From NCBI GenBank assembly GCA_025201345.1, contig JAIXMG010000040.1, forward strand, positions 169,078 to 233,077: 64,000 nucleotides of DNA. The letters run 5' to 3'. Position numbers and translations under genes: made by a program. The stretch comes from Thamnidium elegans (Eukaryota > Mucoromycota > Mucoromycetes > Mucorales > Mucoraceae). The notes under the pieces are model-generated. The model was not told the DNA's origin. It did not search any database and was given only the letters and a program-made list of their open reading frames with translations. Of the stretch, positions 1 to 10,413 are shown piece after piece. Numbering within the stretch: the stretch's first letter is position 1; every line of letters starts with the position of its first letter.

Positions 1-938
1 AACGCTTATGTAAAAGCAGCAGAACTTTATAAAACTACACCAGATTTACATTATGAATCTTCAAAGTCGTTTGAGAATGCAGCAAAGTGTTTGAAAAGAA
101 TTGATGCTGAAGGTATACACACACACATAAAAAAAAAAAAAAAGACGCGCCTTTTAGGTTTTGTGTTTAATGATATATATATATATATTTAGCTGCAATA
201 AAAGCATTACAAAACGCTATTATTATAGACAAGGAAACATCAAATTTCAGAAACGCTGCTAAACATCATCAAGAAATTGCCGAGATTTATGAAACGGATA
301 TCATTGATTTGAATGGAGCAAAAGAGAATTGGGAAGAAGCTTCGAATTTATATATGGCGGATGATTCACAAGCGTAAGTTTTTTTGTTTTGTTGTTGCTG
401 TTGCTGTGTTAGAACGATTTTTGTTTTTTTGTTTGTTTGTAGAATGATCAATAAATGTTTGTTAAAGGTAGCACATTTTGCGGCTCAACTAGAACAATAT
501 CAAGTAGCAATTGATAATTTTGAAAAAGTGGCGACAGAATCAGTAGATAATCAATTGACGAAATGGTCAATAAAAGAATATTTTCTGAAAGCTGGATTAT
601 GTTCAATGTGTATTGGGGTATTTATGCTTTTTTTTTTTTTTTTTGTGAGTATTTCATACTAACATAGAGATTATATATATATATATATTTCTGTATATTA
701 TATGTAGGATACAGTAAAATGTAACCAACTATTAAGCAAATACTGTTCAATGGATCTATCGTTTGAAAATACTCGAGAGTATCAATTTTTATTGGGTATA
801 TTGAGTTGTATCGAAAATAATGACCAAGATCTATTTAGTCAAAAGGTATATGAGTTTGACCAATTGACAAAACTTGATAACTGGAAGATTAGTATCTTGT
901 TAAAGATTAAAAAGTCTATGGATATGACTCTATTATAA
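1..938 (+). CDS. SEC17: alpha-SNAP / Sec17 (5' end cut by window edge)
   Basis: Adaptor that brings the NSF/Sec18 ATPase to SNARE complexes so that they are taken apart after vesicle fusion; a cytosolic and peripheral membrane protein. Four exons are visible: 1-112, 193-373, 443-617 and 708-938, with GT-AG introns in consistent phase. The translation follows the TPR-like helical repeats of the family ([35 protein letters not shown]-type [31 protein letters not shown]). It ends in the diagnostic C-terminal helix with [20 protein letters not shown], the part of Sec17 that stimulates NSF. The N-terminal roughly 90 residues lie outside the window. The coding strand runs into the window, and nothing suggests a broken gene. 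Identification is by family sequence memory and is strong. Confidence 0.93.
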
Positions 939-987
939 ATAATAAAAGAAAACCGAGTCATAAACCTTTTACCCCTCCCTCTTTTTT

Positions 988-1424
988 GTGATCCGTAAAA
1001 AGAAATTCTTTAATTATGTACCGCTAATTATTAGTGACACTATGTATAAGACTTCTCACACATATTTAGAAAGAAGCCCAATTGAGAAATTCAAAGTTCT
1101 AGATACCGAAACTAGAATAATCCGAGTTGTATACGATACTCCTGCCAAATATCTTCAAAATATTGCTTTGCAATTCGAAAAAATCATTTATGTTGTTTCT
1201 GACCACTTAAATATTGTTTACACGGTAGTATTGGTTAGCAAGCTTCAAAAAGCTTATTGGTTACTTGAGGGTGAAACCTCCATACATACGAACGGTTTCC
1301 TTCTGTTGATTTAAGGTTACATACGGAATTCCAACTGGAAGGAGGTTATTCTGGTATGCGGGCTCTTATTTATCTGCATCATTGTCTCTCTGGTTTCTGC
1401 AGAGATTTAGATTTCTACGGGTAA
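988..1424 (+). pseudogene. unrecognised coding fragment, possibly glycosyltransferase family 29-like
   Basis: An open frame at 988-1314 (with YLERSPIEKFKVL and AKYLQNIALQFEKIIYVV) stops at TAA. From about 1282 a second frame continues to the stop at about 1422 with LRLHTEFQLEGGYSGMRALI and then a CRDLDFYG end, followed by gtaaaa. The GYSGMRALIYLHHC...DLDFYG pattern resembles the small sialyl motif (STGM..L..ALH.C..V..YG) of family GT29. That is only a resemblance, and the large motif is not evident. Either a sequencing or true frameshift joins the two frames, or these are two exons of a decayed gene. No upstream ATG exon was found between here and the SEC17 stop 50 bp away, so a relic is the best reading. 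Confidence 0.3.
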
Positions 1425-1870
1425 AAAAATAAAATAAAAAACACCTTCCTAGTTATATCTAAGATACTGGTATAGTATTTAAAAAATTACTCTTGACGCG
1501 TTTTTCAAAAAATTACGTAAGACACGAAAATACACAAATTATGTCCTTCTCTCTAGAACATCTTTTTATGTGGGCGCCTCACTTGCTGTAATAGGACGTA
1601 ATAACCTTCTACCTATATGTTTATCATTGTGCCCTGAATAAATCTGTCATTCTTTATTATTATTCTATCAATCTTTTTTTCTTTTTTTTTTTTGTAAACG
1701 GTAATTTTCAATACTTTAAATTTTGCGAAATAAACTTTTGGGTTTGAGTACAAAAGCCATTTGAATCGGACTTTATCAAAGCGAATTGGTCACTTTTTTT
1801 TCCAATGGGACCAGTAGTAAATAAAAATTTTAGCTGGCTTTTTTACCATAGCAACTTTTTTGTGTTTTAT
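1425..1870. other. intergenic spacer, no gene seen
   Basis: AT-rich spacer with T-runs. It leads into the mitochondrial carrier gene, whose alternative in-frame upstream ATG is at 1805. Confidence 0.6.
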
Positions 1871-3056
1871 ATGGGTAAGTCATTTTTTCTTATTGTTGTT
1901 GTTGTTGTTGTGGTGGTGGTGGTGGTTGTTATTAACGATGAGCACTTTTTTTTTTATTATAATTGATTAGCTGAAAGTTTCAATGATTTCGTTGCAGGTA
2001 ATGTCAAAAACAATAAAAGAAAAAAAAACAAGTGAAACTGAAAATAAAAATAAAAAAAATCCCCCCTTTTTGTTATTAAGGTTGGATTGGAGGTGCAGCA
2101 GGGATTATCGTAGGAAGTCCTTTAGATGTTTTAAAGGTAAAAAAAAATAGAAACACACAAGATATGCGCTGAATAAAAACAAAAGAAAGGGGGTTTTTTT
2201 TAGGCACGTTTACAAGCACCTGTTGCTCCAAAAGTGATTGGAACGGAATTGAATAACCGAATGGGATCATGGCAAACATTAAGAAATATGATACAAACAG
2301 AGGGGGTAAACAAAAAGTTGTTTCAGTGCATAAAAAAAAAAATAACATGGTTTTTGTTTTGTTTTATAGTTGGGATCGATGTTTAAAGGTGTTTTATCGC
2401 CTGTAGTTGGATTAGCAGGTTTAAATGCATTATTGTTCGTTTCTTATGGTTCTATTATAAGATGCTTGGAGCCAACAAAAGAACCAGATTTATTTCAAGT
2501 ATATCTTGCTGGTACTGGAGCAGGTATCGCTTGCTTCTTCTTTTCTACACCAATTGATTTAATTAAAATTAAAGCACAAATGACAAAAATGCCAAAGACA
2601 ACTTTACAAGTTACAAAAGAAATTTATTTACAAAATGGATTGAAAGGCTTTTATCAAGGTGGTGTAATTACTATGGTAAGAGATGCACCCAGTTATGGTA
2701 TTTATTTTTGGGCATATGAAGGTATGAAACGAGTATTACAAGTGGAATCCGGTGATAGTGCATGGAAGCTCCTTCTAGCAGGAGGTATGGCAGGTACGGT
2801 TTCTTGGGCATCAATCTATCCTATCGATGTTGTAAAATCACGTCTACAAATGCAGCATAAACCGAATCAGCATGAATCAACTAGGTTACTCAATGATCGT
2901 CCGTATGCATCTATCAAAGACTGTGTTGTGCGGTCCTATAAAACGGAGGGCCCTTCTGTATTCTTTAGAGGCATTTGGCCAACCCTTTTAAGAGGTTTTC
3001 CTGTTAACGCTGTTACTTTTTATATCTATGAACTTGTAATGGATTTCTTAAAGTAA
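1871..3056 (+). CDS. mitochondrial carrier family (SLC25-type) protein, 291 aa
   Basis: Inner-membrane transporter of the six-helix mitochondrial carrier family. Exons are 1871-1874, 1971-1997, 2081-2136, 2204-2305 and 2370-3056; the lengths sum to exactly 291 codons plus stop. The first exon holds only ATG plus one base (M|AESFNDFVAGWIGG). An in-frame ATG at 1805 would add 22 residues but reads less like a carrier. All three signature repeats are present: SPLDVLKARLQ (near residue 25), TPIDLIKIKAQ and YPIDVVKSRLQ, each the PX[DE]XX[KR] motif with GG/GA-rich odd helices. The overall pattern (LVSYGS region after repeat 1, short loops) is closest in my judgement to the carnitine/acylcarnitine-ornithine branch, but the substrate cannot be fixed by eye. 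The stop is followed by a long poly-A tract (about 3075-3104). Confidence 0.88.
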
Positions 3057-3071
3057 TAAAGTAATAAAGCA

Positions 3072-3108
<37 letters not shown>

Positions 3109-3277
3109 TAAACCCTTTTTAAGACATATATAATAGCTTCTTTTTTTTTTTTTTTTTTTTCTTCATCCCTTATTTCCTGTACTTGCTTTCATCCCTCGTC
3201 AAATTGCGTATAAATGACACTATAATTTGGTGGCAAAAAAAAAAGGGGAAATAATTTTCTTTTTTGTTCTTTTTTAC

Positions 3278-4924
3278 ATGTCATCTATACATAAAGTAAT
3301 CAAACCAAGACCTATTTTCTTTAGATATAGAGCAAGTTCGTTCTTTGTATTCTGGACAGCTGCTGTAGGACTATTTACTAGTGTATGTTTTTTTATATAT
3401 TTATATGCTAGTAAATTAAATTCTAACTTGCAAAAAAAAAAAAAAAAATAGACTTTTGTTCATTCAATATTGTTTCCGTTATCTCCATTTATCGTTGCAC
3501 GTATTCGAAACTTGGATAAAGGAGAATGGACAGACCACGCTAAATCTACAGCAATCACAGATAATATCGAACTTACATCAAGAGATACAGGTGTCCTTGT
3601 TTCCCTTTATGCAGTCGGCCTGTTAGCTGGTTCACCCATCTTCGGATGGCTAGGAGACCGTATCAAACAACGTAGACTTCCCATGTTATTGGGTACAAGT
3701 GCCTCGATGGCCGCTAATTTATTATTTATGCTCAGTACAACTTATCCTATGCTACTTGTTGCACGGTTTTTACAAGGAGTTTCTAATGCGTGCGTATGGA
3801 CCATGTGTCTATGTTTAATAGCTGATAACTGGCCAAGAAATCAATTAGGTGCTCAAATGGGAAAACTGGTCGGGTTTTATCCTTTAGGCATGATGGTTGG
3901 ATTACCAGCGGGAGGATGTAAATAATAATTATAATAATAAAAATAAAAATATTTTTTATGTATATTAATCTCTCTTTCTTTCTAGTACTTTATAGTGAGT
4001 TGGGCCATGAAGCACCTTTTATTGCTTCCATGATCTTAAGTGCAATTGATTTTGTGATGCGACTTGTCATTATTGAGAGGTCCAGCGCGCCAGCAGAGTG
4101 GTTTGAAGAAGACCAAGATATTGAAAGGCGGGATAATGCATCATGCGATTCACCCGAAAAAGTGAGGCATCAGGTGACTTGGTTGCGACTTTTAAAGCAA
4201 CCAAGATTAATTGTATCACTTGCATTAACAGCAATTGTAGCTACAGTAATGAGTGCATTTGAGGTAATAATAATAATGATATATTAGTATAAAATGTACT
4301 TATAGAAAAAAAAATTAGCCTACACTGTCATTAAGATTAGCGCAAGAATGGGGGTTTAATGCAGCAGGTTGTAGTTTAATCGTACTGGCTTATATGGTAC
4401 CCTCTATCATTGCTAGTATTATTTGCGGTAAATTATGTGATCGATATGGTACAAAGATTGTGGCGCTTGTTTCATTATTGTTAGCAACACCGTCTTGTAT
4501 TTTAATTGGTGTACCTAGTAGTTATCATGGCTCGTTTTGGCCACTTGTACCTATTTTAATTATGGGAGGTATTACAATAGCTGGCTGTCAAGCACCCGTG
4601 TTTCCAGAAATTGCTAAAGTGGTGGATAATGAAAATGGTGGGGACGCTAATTGTTCCGATGGGCTGGCAAGAAGCTATTCTTTGTTTAATGCAGCGTATG
4701 GTGTCGGTATGTGCGTTGGACCACTGGCGGCTGGTTACTTGTATGCTTGTATAGGCTTCTTTTGGTTATGTACCATCTTAAGTTCATTATTCTTTTGTTT
4801 TATTCCGTTAGCTTATTTTTTTATTGGAGGTGATACGTTAATCATAAAACCAGCACCTGTATTAGACGAGCCTAATGTATCATGTATTACTCTTACTGTA
4901 CCAGAATTAAATATTAAAAAGTAG
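3278..4924 (+). CDS. major facilitator superfamily transporter (DHA1/VMAT-like), 484 aa
   Basis: Twelve-helix proton-coupled efflux-type transporter, expected in the plasma or vacuolar membrane. Exons are 3278-3382, 3452-3917, 3986-4263 and 4319-4924; they sum to 485 codons including stop. The N-terminus (basic, then FFVFWTAAVGLFTS) starts helix 1. The loop 2-3 signature is GWLGDRIKQRR (MFS motif A), and helix 4 carries ARFLQGVSNA. A charged central loop follows (EWFEEDQDIERRDN), and the second half repeats motif A as GKLCDRYGTK. The tandem of FNAAYGVGMCVGPLAAGYLY matches motif C/antiporter-type glycine-rich helices, which is why I favour a drug/amine antiporter. The substrate is unknown. The 3' end converges tail-to-tail with the minus-strand gene that follows. 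Confidence 0.88.
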
Positions 4925-5602
4925 CATTTTAAAAAAAAAAAAAAAAAAAGGAATAACTAAAATTAAGTTTATACTTATAATTATAATACTGAGAGGGTTT
5001 TTCTTTTTATGACATACAGTCTTCTTTTTTTCATCAGCAGCAGTATTAGCTTGTTCAATAAAGATAGCACTAATTTCTAACTTAAATACAGAGTATTTAT
5101 CAGTAAAAGTAATGATGGCGCCATTGATGGGAGGTTTGACCAAGTTAGTGACGACGAGAGAGAGACCAGTCGCTGCATTATAGGGAGATACTTCAGGGGC
5201 ATTGGAACCAGATACATTACCAATAGCTAAACATTCACCAAGATCAATTATCTTCTTTTTATCATAACCCTTTTCTCCAGTAGCAAGCAAAGAAGCGTTA
5301 CGAATAGATTCAATGAGTGTATTCCATTGACCGTTAACCATGTTAATTTGAGTACTAATAAAGTTTTCTAATCGTCCAGGAACACCAGAGATTACATCGC
5401 TCACCTTTTTAAGGATACCACCACTCAAGACTTTATGTACCAATTCATTAGGAGCCAATACGACACCACTAACTTTCTTCTTTCCTTTAGGAACTTCATC
5501 CATATATGCAATAACCGTACTTAAAGAACAAATACATACGCTTTTCTGAACAAACAGAAGGCATATAACGGGAATCAATCTTATCCGGTGTACCAGCAGC
5601 AT
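4907..5602 (-). CDS. unrecognised protein, possibly secreted
   Basis: I do not recognise this gene. The open frame on the minus strand includes VIAYMDEVPKGKKKVSGVVL, PGRLENFISTQINMVNGQWN, IIDLGECLAIGNVSG and FTDKYSVFKLEISAIFIEQ, which read as genuine coding sequence. Its ATG gives a hydrophobic, signal-like start (LIPVICLLFVQKSVCICSLS). The neighbouring frame over the same stretch (about 5540-5622) reads CAKHYDAAGTPDKIDSRYMP, also protein-like, so the true 5' end may lie in another exon or a frameshift may be present. The 3' end is uncertain: after DEKKKT there is a plausible splice donor (gtatgt), and beyond it the frame becomes low-complexity and overlaps the transporter stop by 18 bp. Confidence 0.5.
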   Translation of the reverse strand: MLLVHRIRLIPVICLLFVQKSVCICSLSTVIAYMDEVPKGKKKVSGVVLAPNELVHKVLSGGILKKVSDVISGVPGRLENFISTQINMVNGQWNTLIESIRNASLLATGEKGYDKKKIIDLGECLAIGNVSGSNAPEVSPYNAATGLSLVVTNLVKPPINGAIITFTDKYSVFKLEISAIFIEQANTAADEKKKTVCHKKKNPLSIIIISINLILVIPFFFFFFKMLLFNI

Positions 5603-5771
5603 CGTAATGTTTGGCGCACTTTTTTTTTTTTTTTGTTCTATAAAATAAATGGACCACTTTCATTCATGATAAAATAACGGGTCTATTTGCTCATGCGATA
5701 TATTTAATCATTTTTATATAGTTTATTTTAACAACCAAAAATATCTTCCTCTTTTCCCATTTAACTATGTC

Positions 5772-5885
5772 TGTGGCAAAATCACATATAAAATAGAATA
5801 TATAATAATCGATGAACTCATCGATTATAAAACATAACAAACGTTATGTATCAAAATGAATCTTATATATATATAAAAAAAAAAA
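5772..5885 (-). repeat. degenerate LTR fragment, family H
   Basis: Begins tgtggcaaaatcacatata and matches in reverse the last ~110 bp of the 350-bp LTR of the chromovirus at 40822-46665, including the TCGATGA/TCATCGA hairpin. It diverges from the LTR after the A-rich run near 5875. An old truncated copy. Confidence 0.75.
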
Positions 5886-6082
5886 AGACACACGCTTCCC
5901 TGGTATCAAAATGGATGGTCTATATAACGAGAACTTAAATAATCACGGATGCTATAAAAAGGTGAAAAAAAAACATTTGATACTTTAACTGATATATTTA
6001 GGGTAAATAATCGTAAAGGTTGACGTGGAACTATGATGTTATCTCATACATTCTCTCTGTCTTTTTTTTTCTTTTTTTTTTA

Positions 6083-6703
6083 GGATATTAATGATATCCC
6101 TGACAGAGACCAATTAAAAATTAAGTTATTTAAGACATACGAAGAGGCTGAAAAAGAAGACCGAAAGGTCATTGATGTTTTCATTAATTTATTAGTTATA
6201 CACACGCGATACCGAGAAAATATATGATATTAAACTCCATAAACTAACTCAATCCTTCATTTTAGAATAAATAAACTATCAAATCAAGAACTAATTGATC
6301 ATATAACGGAAGAACAAGAACTTATAAACAATTTCGTGGATCCTATACTCTCTCTGTTATTGCATAATCCCGAAAAGGAAAAGTTGTTTATGTGGTAAAT
6401 GATCTGATATAAACTTACAACATTATTAAATATACTGATTCTACATTCAATCGATAGGTTGGACAGAACAGTTTCTAAATTGTTAAATCTTCGCCCGGAC
6501 GCTGGTTGCGTTGTTATTTGTAAAAGAAGATTAGATAAGAAAAAGGATTCGGTATACACTCACCAAGGCCTGATAAGGTTAGCTTTGTTTGGTAAAAATG
6601 AGATTGATGATAATATAGCTAAATGTACTTTACTGGTACAGGTCGTAGATAAATTAAATCGAACACCCTTAAATAGAGTCGCTACTGTACCAATAATATT
6701 ATG
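6083..6703 (+). pseudogene. decayed member of an unnamed family (C-terminal part)
   Basis: Three exon-like pieces on the plus strand (about 6083-6225, 6265-6396 and 6458-6703) read DINDIPDRDQLKIKLFKTYE, then NKLSNQELIDHITEEQELIN, then LDRTVSKLLNLRPDAGCVV and THQGLIRLALFGKNEIDDN. The RPDA motif followed by a 'G/DLLRLA.F.K..ID' stretch is a pattern I associate with a large uncharacterised family in Mucoromycota whose better preserved part is seen at 13.95-14.86 kb. That link is from memory and is an inference. The frame is broken between pieces, and a weak further piece (KRDIKLVKIINSHKPKNLK) follows the stop. Best read as a relic. Confidence 0.45.
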
Positions 6704-6872
6704 AAAAGAGATATTAAGCTTGTTAAGATTATTAATTCACACAAGCCAAAAAATTTAAAAGTGTCTGTTGATTTTTGTAGTTTGAAATAACAATACGTAG
6801 TTACCTATTATTTTCTTCTTTTTTTTAAAGGAAATAAACTTTGATTTTTGGGAAGTTTGAAATAAGTTTTGA

Positions 6873-7148
6873 GACCAAAAGTATGTAATTGATGAGGATC
6901 ACAATACCATTACACTTCTATCTATTATCGATCTTGAAACTAGATTCTTTTCTTTAAACACCTTCCTATCATCCTGGAGATCTAGTATACGACAAACAAT
7001 AAATACATGGAAAGGACCATCAACTACTGTCTACAAAGTAACCCAAGAAGATACGATGTACAGCCCATTATTCTGGTCAAATGTGTGGGAACGTTTCATA
7101 GCTTTAACGCTTGTTTTACAAATTCTAATTTTTAAAAGCTTTGCGTAA
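6873..7148 (+). CDS. terminal exon of an unrecognised protein with C-terminal membrane anchor
   Basis: Uninterrupted frame of about 91 codons with no ATG near its start. It contains YVIDEDHNTITLLSIIDLET, FLSSWRSSIRQTINTWKG and a hydrophobic tail FIALTLVLQILIFKSFA before TAA. Regular codon use and a single C-terminal transmembrane-like segment suggest the last exon of a tail-anchored or single-pass protein. Upstream exons could be the pieces at 6.08-6.70 kb, but the style differs and I could not join them. No function assigned. Confidence 0.35.
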   Translation, partial: DQKYVIDEDHNTITLLSIIDLETRFFSLNTFLSSWRSSIRQTINTWKGPSTTVYKVTQEDTMYSPLFWSNVWERFIALTLVLQILIFKSFA

Positions 7149-7272
7149 AAAAAAAATATGTCCAAGTCGATAAGTTCGTTCACTTACGGACGCTATGTAT
7201 TATTACCAGCCTTACTTCAAATTATGCGATTTAGAGATATAAATATAATTGGGGGAAGGCAACTGCTTCGTC

Positions 7273-7275
<3 letters not shown>

Positions 7276-7335
<60 letters not shown>
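7276..7335. repeat. 60-nt poly-A tract
   Basis: Uninterrupted run of about 60 A residues between two genes, followed by an ATAA microsatellite (about 7393-7430) and a (GT)n run (about 7450-7470). Confidence 0.9.
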
Positions 7336-7336
<1 letters not shown>

Positions 7337-7515
7337 CCAACCAAACTAATTGGCAACGATTTGATCAATTGAGAGTATAAAATATTAAATGTATATATAA
7401 TAATGATAATAATAATAATAATTATAATAATAGGTAACGTATGGATTTGTATGTGTGTGTGTGTGTGTGTAAGAGAGAAAAGAAATATTATAGAAATTAC
7501 AATTTGTCCTTCTTT

Positions 7516-8309
7516 TTAGCAGCAACGACTTTTAGTTGATCGAGAATCAGTTGTTAATGAAAAAGAATTACTATCAACCATATCTAATTCCATTTGAGGA
7601 ATTTTAACCATTTTAGCAATATGCGCAAACGCTTTTTCGACATTATCTCCGTTTTTCGCACTCGCTTCAAAGCACGGGATCTGCATTTTATCGCTGGAAT
7701 GAATCTCTGCCCAAGCTCGTGCTTGTCTTCTCGATACAACTCTATCATCAATATCAATTTTATTTCCAATCATCAGTAATGGAAAATGCCTTGCTTCTTC
7801 TGTTGGTAAAGATGACTGTTTTAAAAAATCCTCTCTCCACCGTTCTAGAAAAAATAAATAAGTATCACAACTTTTAGCCATACAAAAAAGATAAAGCAAA
7901 ACGAACCCAAGTGTTGAAAAGATAAAAAATTATTGACATCGTATACTAGTACACAAGCATCCGCTCCTCGATAATAAGCAACACCTAATGACTGAAACCG
8001 TTCTTGTCCAGCTGTATCCCAAATCTGCATCATAACTTTCTTTCCATCGTCCGTTTCTACTTCCTTTGTAATAAAATCCGCTCCTACACACATTTACAAG
8101 GTTAATCATCAAAATAATAGAATAACATAAAATAAAAATGGTTTTTTTTTGTTTATTACCATACCAATGGTAGCTTTATAAGCATTTGTAAACTTTTTAT
8201 GAATGTACTATTGTTGTTTAAAACGACATTAGTATAATTATAAAAAAAAAAAGTTTAATTCTTATATTTCGTACTTGGTTACGGAGACTAGTCTACTTTC
8301 ATAGAATTA

Positions 8310-8341
<32 letters not shown>

Positions 8342-8415
8342 CTGACAGCTTTTTTTTATACCTTGCCTACACCACCATCACCAATTAGTACCACTTTAAG
8401 TATATCTTTATGCAT
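7516..8415 (-). CDS. YPT7: Rab7/Ypt7 GTPase, 206 aa
   Basis: Small GTPase of late endosome and vacuole fusion; it binds HOPS and retromer when GTP-loaded. The minus-strand exons are 8362-8415, 8275-8292, 8165-8207, 7907-8083 and 7516-7844. They total 207 codons with stop, the usual Rab7 length. The G1 P-loop GDGGVGKT is split across exons 1 and 2: exon 2 is an 18-nt microexon encoding TSLRNQ. Switch I reads YKATIGADF, G3 [10 protein letters not shown]4 GNKID and G5 EASAK. The C-terminus ends in CC for double geranylgeranylation. Intron 1 holds a long (TA)n microsatellite (about 8313-8341). The start is fixed by [15 protein letters not shown] aligned to the family. It is divergently arranged against the cold-shock gene side, with 600 bp upstream holding no clear gene. 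Confidence 0.95.
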
Positions 8416-9019
8416 AAAAAAAATAAAATAAAAAGAAAGAGAAAAATGTCTACTTGTAAAATTTCTACTTACAACGAATTTAATTGGATAATCTGTACAC
8501 AACGGAAGACAGATTTCATTTGCTTATTATATGCGGCACTATACAACAGTCAGTATGATATGAATAGATATAGTCATTAAATTTGGTTGCGTTATTATTT
8601 AACACTATTACAATCTACCATGTAACGTAGACCTTGAACTATAATCCCCGGTAGTGAGCTATATAATCTCAAGTTCAGACCAATTGTTTATTAATCTCTT
8701 TCGCTTGATTTTTTAAAGAGTCTAGTAAGGTAGCTTAAGAAACAGTAATGGAAAACAATTCACTTGTATTCGACACTACTGCAACCCACCCCATAACATG
8801 GATTTTGAGCTAGGCTCTCCCATATCGGATCTAGAACCTCTAAAGCATATGCAATATAAAATCTCAGCAACCCCAGACAAGAGTATAATCAAGTTTACAT
8901 TCATGAATTCTTGGTACACATTCTATCTTCACGGGAGAAAAAAAAATCCCGCCTTTTCAAACTGAAACTGGAACGTTTATTTTTCTTTCAACAATTATAC
9001 TATGGCAGGTTCCTAGTCA
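8416..9019. other. intergenic region upstream of YPT7
   Basis: No coding signal longer than about 20 codons recognised. It presumably holds the YPT7 promoter; no specific site can be supported. Confidence 0.5.
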
Positions 9020-9115
9020 ATGAAAGAGGCTATCAATATTTTAAGAGAAGCGTCTGAGAAAAGACAGTTGTTACTAGCCCACATTGAAAAGGAAACTATT
9101 GATAATGCAATAAAG
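9020..9115 (+). other. possible orphan first exon
   Basis: ATG followed by 32 clean codons (KEAINILREASEKRQLLLAH, then EKETIDNAIK) ending exactly at a gtatat donor. It looks like the first exon of a small helical protein, but the sequence beyond is occupied by the 3' end of the minus-strand cold-shock gene and no second exon was found. It may be a relic or an overlapping gene. Confidence 0.25.
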
Positions 9116-9172
9116 GTATATCCCAAATGTATCGCACGAATAGAAAAAAAAAAAAAGTTGTTTGTTTATTTT

Positions 9173-10109
9173 TTATGACAAAGGAGATTCGTGGTTGTTT
9201 GGTGGCGTTGTTAATGTTTGTTGTTGTTGTTGTTGTTGTGGTGGTGGTGGTGGTGGTGGTGGTGGTGAAGTGTAGTTGGAATACATTGTCATTTGGGGAT
9301 AATGCATTAATCGAGCGCTTAAAGGATCAATTGTACTAGCACTGTTTTGAGAGGGAACATATCCATATGAAGGATGATATGGCATTGGCATTCCCTCATA
9401 TATTGGTGGCGTATTTATAAAAGGATATCGTTGTATCGTATATATATATCGTGGCAAGTAAGGATCCACTATATACCCTATATACCCGATATTTTTTTTT
9501 TTAAAACAAAAAAAAACTTTATGATTAATATGCAAAATATTAGTTTACCTCCATAATAAGGTCTTCTATTATAGTCACTATCACAATTTTTTTTTAAATA
9601 AATAAAATTTACTAAACATAAAAAAAAACTCACCTTGAATATGGCTGACGATATGTACTAGGATCGCCTTGTACTGACAATCCATTAGGACCGGTTACAT
9701 TTGATGCTTGCATTCCTTTTGGTCCCTGAACAAGATCATACTCAACCTATATGATACACGTAAGTATAAAACAGCCACAGCCTTAATTTATATATGATGT
9801 ATTACTTGTTCGCCCTGGAAGAGGTTAATTGATTGAATTGACTTTTTTTACCGTATTACCTTGTGATCTCTTACCTCTGCCAAACTCTTGAAGCCTCCGT
9901 TATTTTGAATAGCAGTATGATGGACGAATACCTCTATATATAACTAAATATGGTAAGTGATAAATTTTAACAACTTGCCAAAAAAAAAAAAAAAAATAAC
10001 CTTCGCCTTGTTCCAAGTCAGGTAGAATAAACCCATATCCTTTAATAGAGTTAAAAAACTTGACGTGCCCTTTGTGGCGAGTTTCTGTACTAGTTATTTC
10101 GTTTTCCAT
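9173..10109 (-). CDS. cold-shock-domain RNA-binding protein with Pro/Gln-rich tail, 204 aa
   Basis: Single cold-shock (OB-fold) domain protein, which by family binds single-stranded RNA or DNA. The minus-strand exons are 10001-10109, 9875-9933, 9806-9814, 9634-9746, 9549-9577 and 9173-9468, exactly 205 codons with stop. The 9-nt microexon (GEQ) is needed to complete the domain: SLAE|GEQ|VEYDLVQGPKG. RNP1 reads KGYGFI and RNP2 EVFVHH, and the domain occupies residues about 13-85 (KGHVKFFNSIKGYGF to MQASNVTGPNG). The tail is low-complexity (YNRRPYYGG, PPIYEGMPMPYHPS) and ends in poly-Pro and poly-Gln coded by GGT/GTT triplet runs on the plus strand (about 9211-9267), which are likely length-variable. 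Confidence 0.9.
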
Positions 10110-10413
10110 TGTCCGAGATGAAGAAAAAAAAAAGTTTTTATTTTTATTTTATATATAATATGTACACTCTATATAATAACAGAGATTTTTTTCTCTTTTT
10201 CTAGATAAAGCTTAGTGAAAAGTAAATAGATAAAAAAAATGATGTTTTATTTTAGTAAAATAAAAGGAAGCTCCTTTCTCTTTTATTTTTTGTATAAAAA
10301 GAAAGAAAAAAAGTTTTTTTTTGTTTATGTTTGGGGAAAAAAATGATGAAACAAACAGCCAATTTTTGAGTATAATCGAAATAAAACATTTGATACATAA
10401 ACCAATGAAATGT
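10110..10413. other. intergenic, A/T-rich
   Basis: Spacer between two minus-strand genes, full of A- and T-runs and TATATA. No gene seen. Confidence 0.5.
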
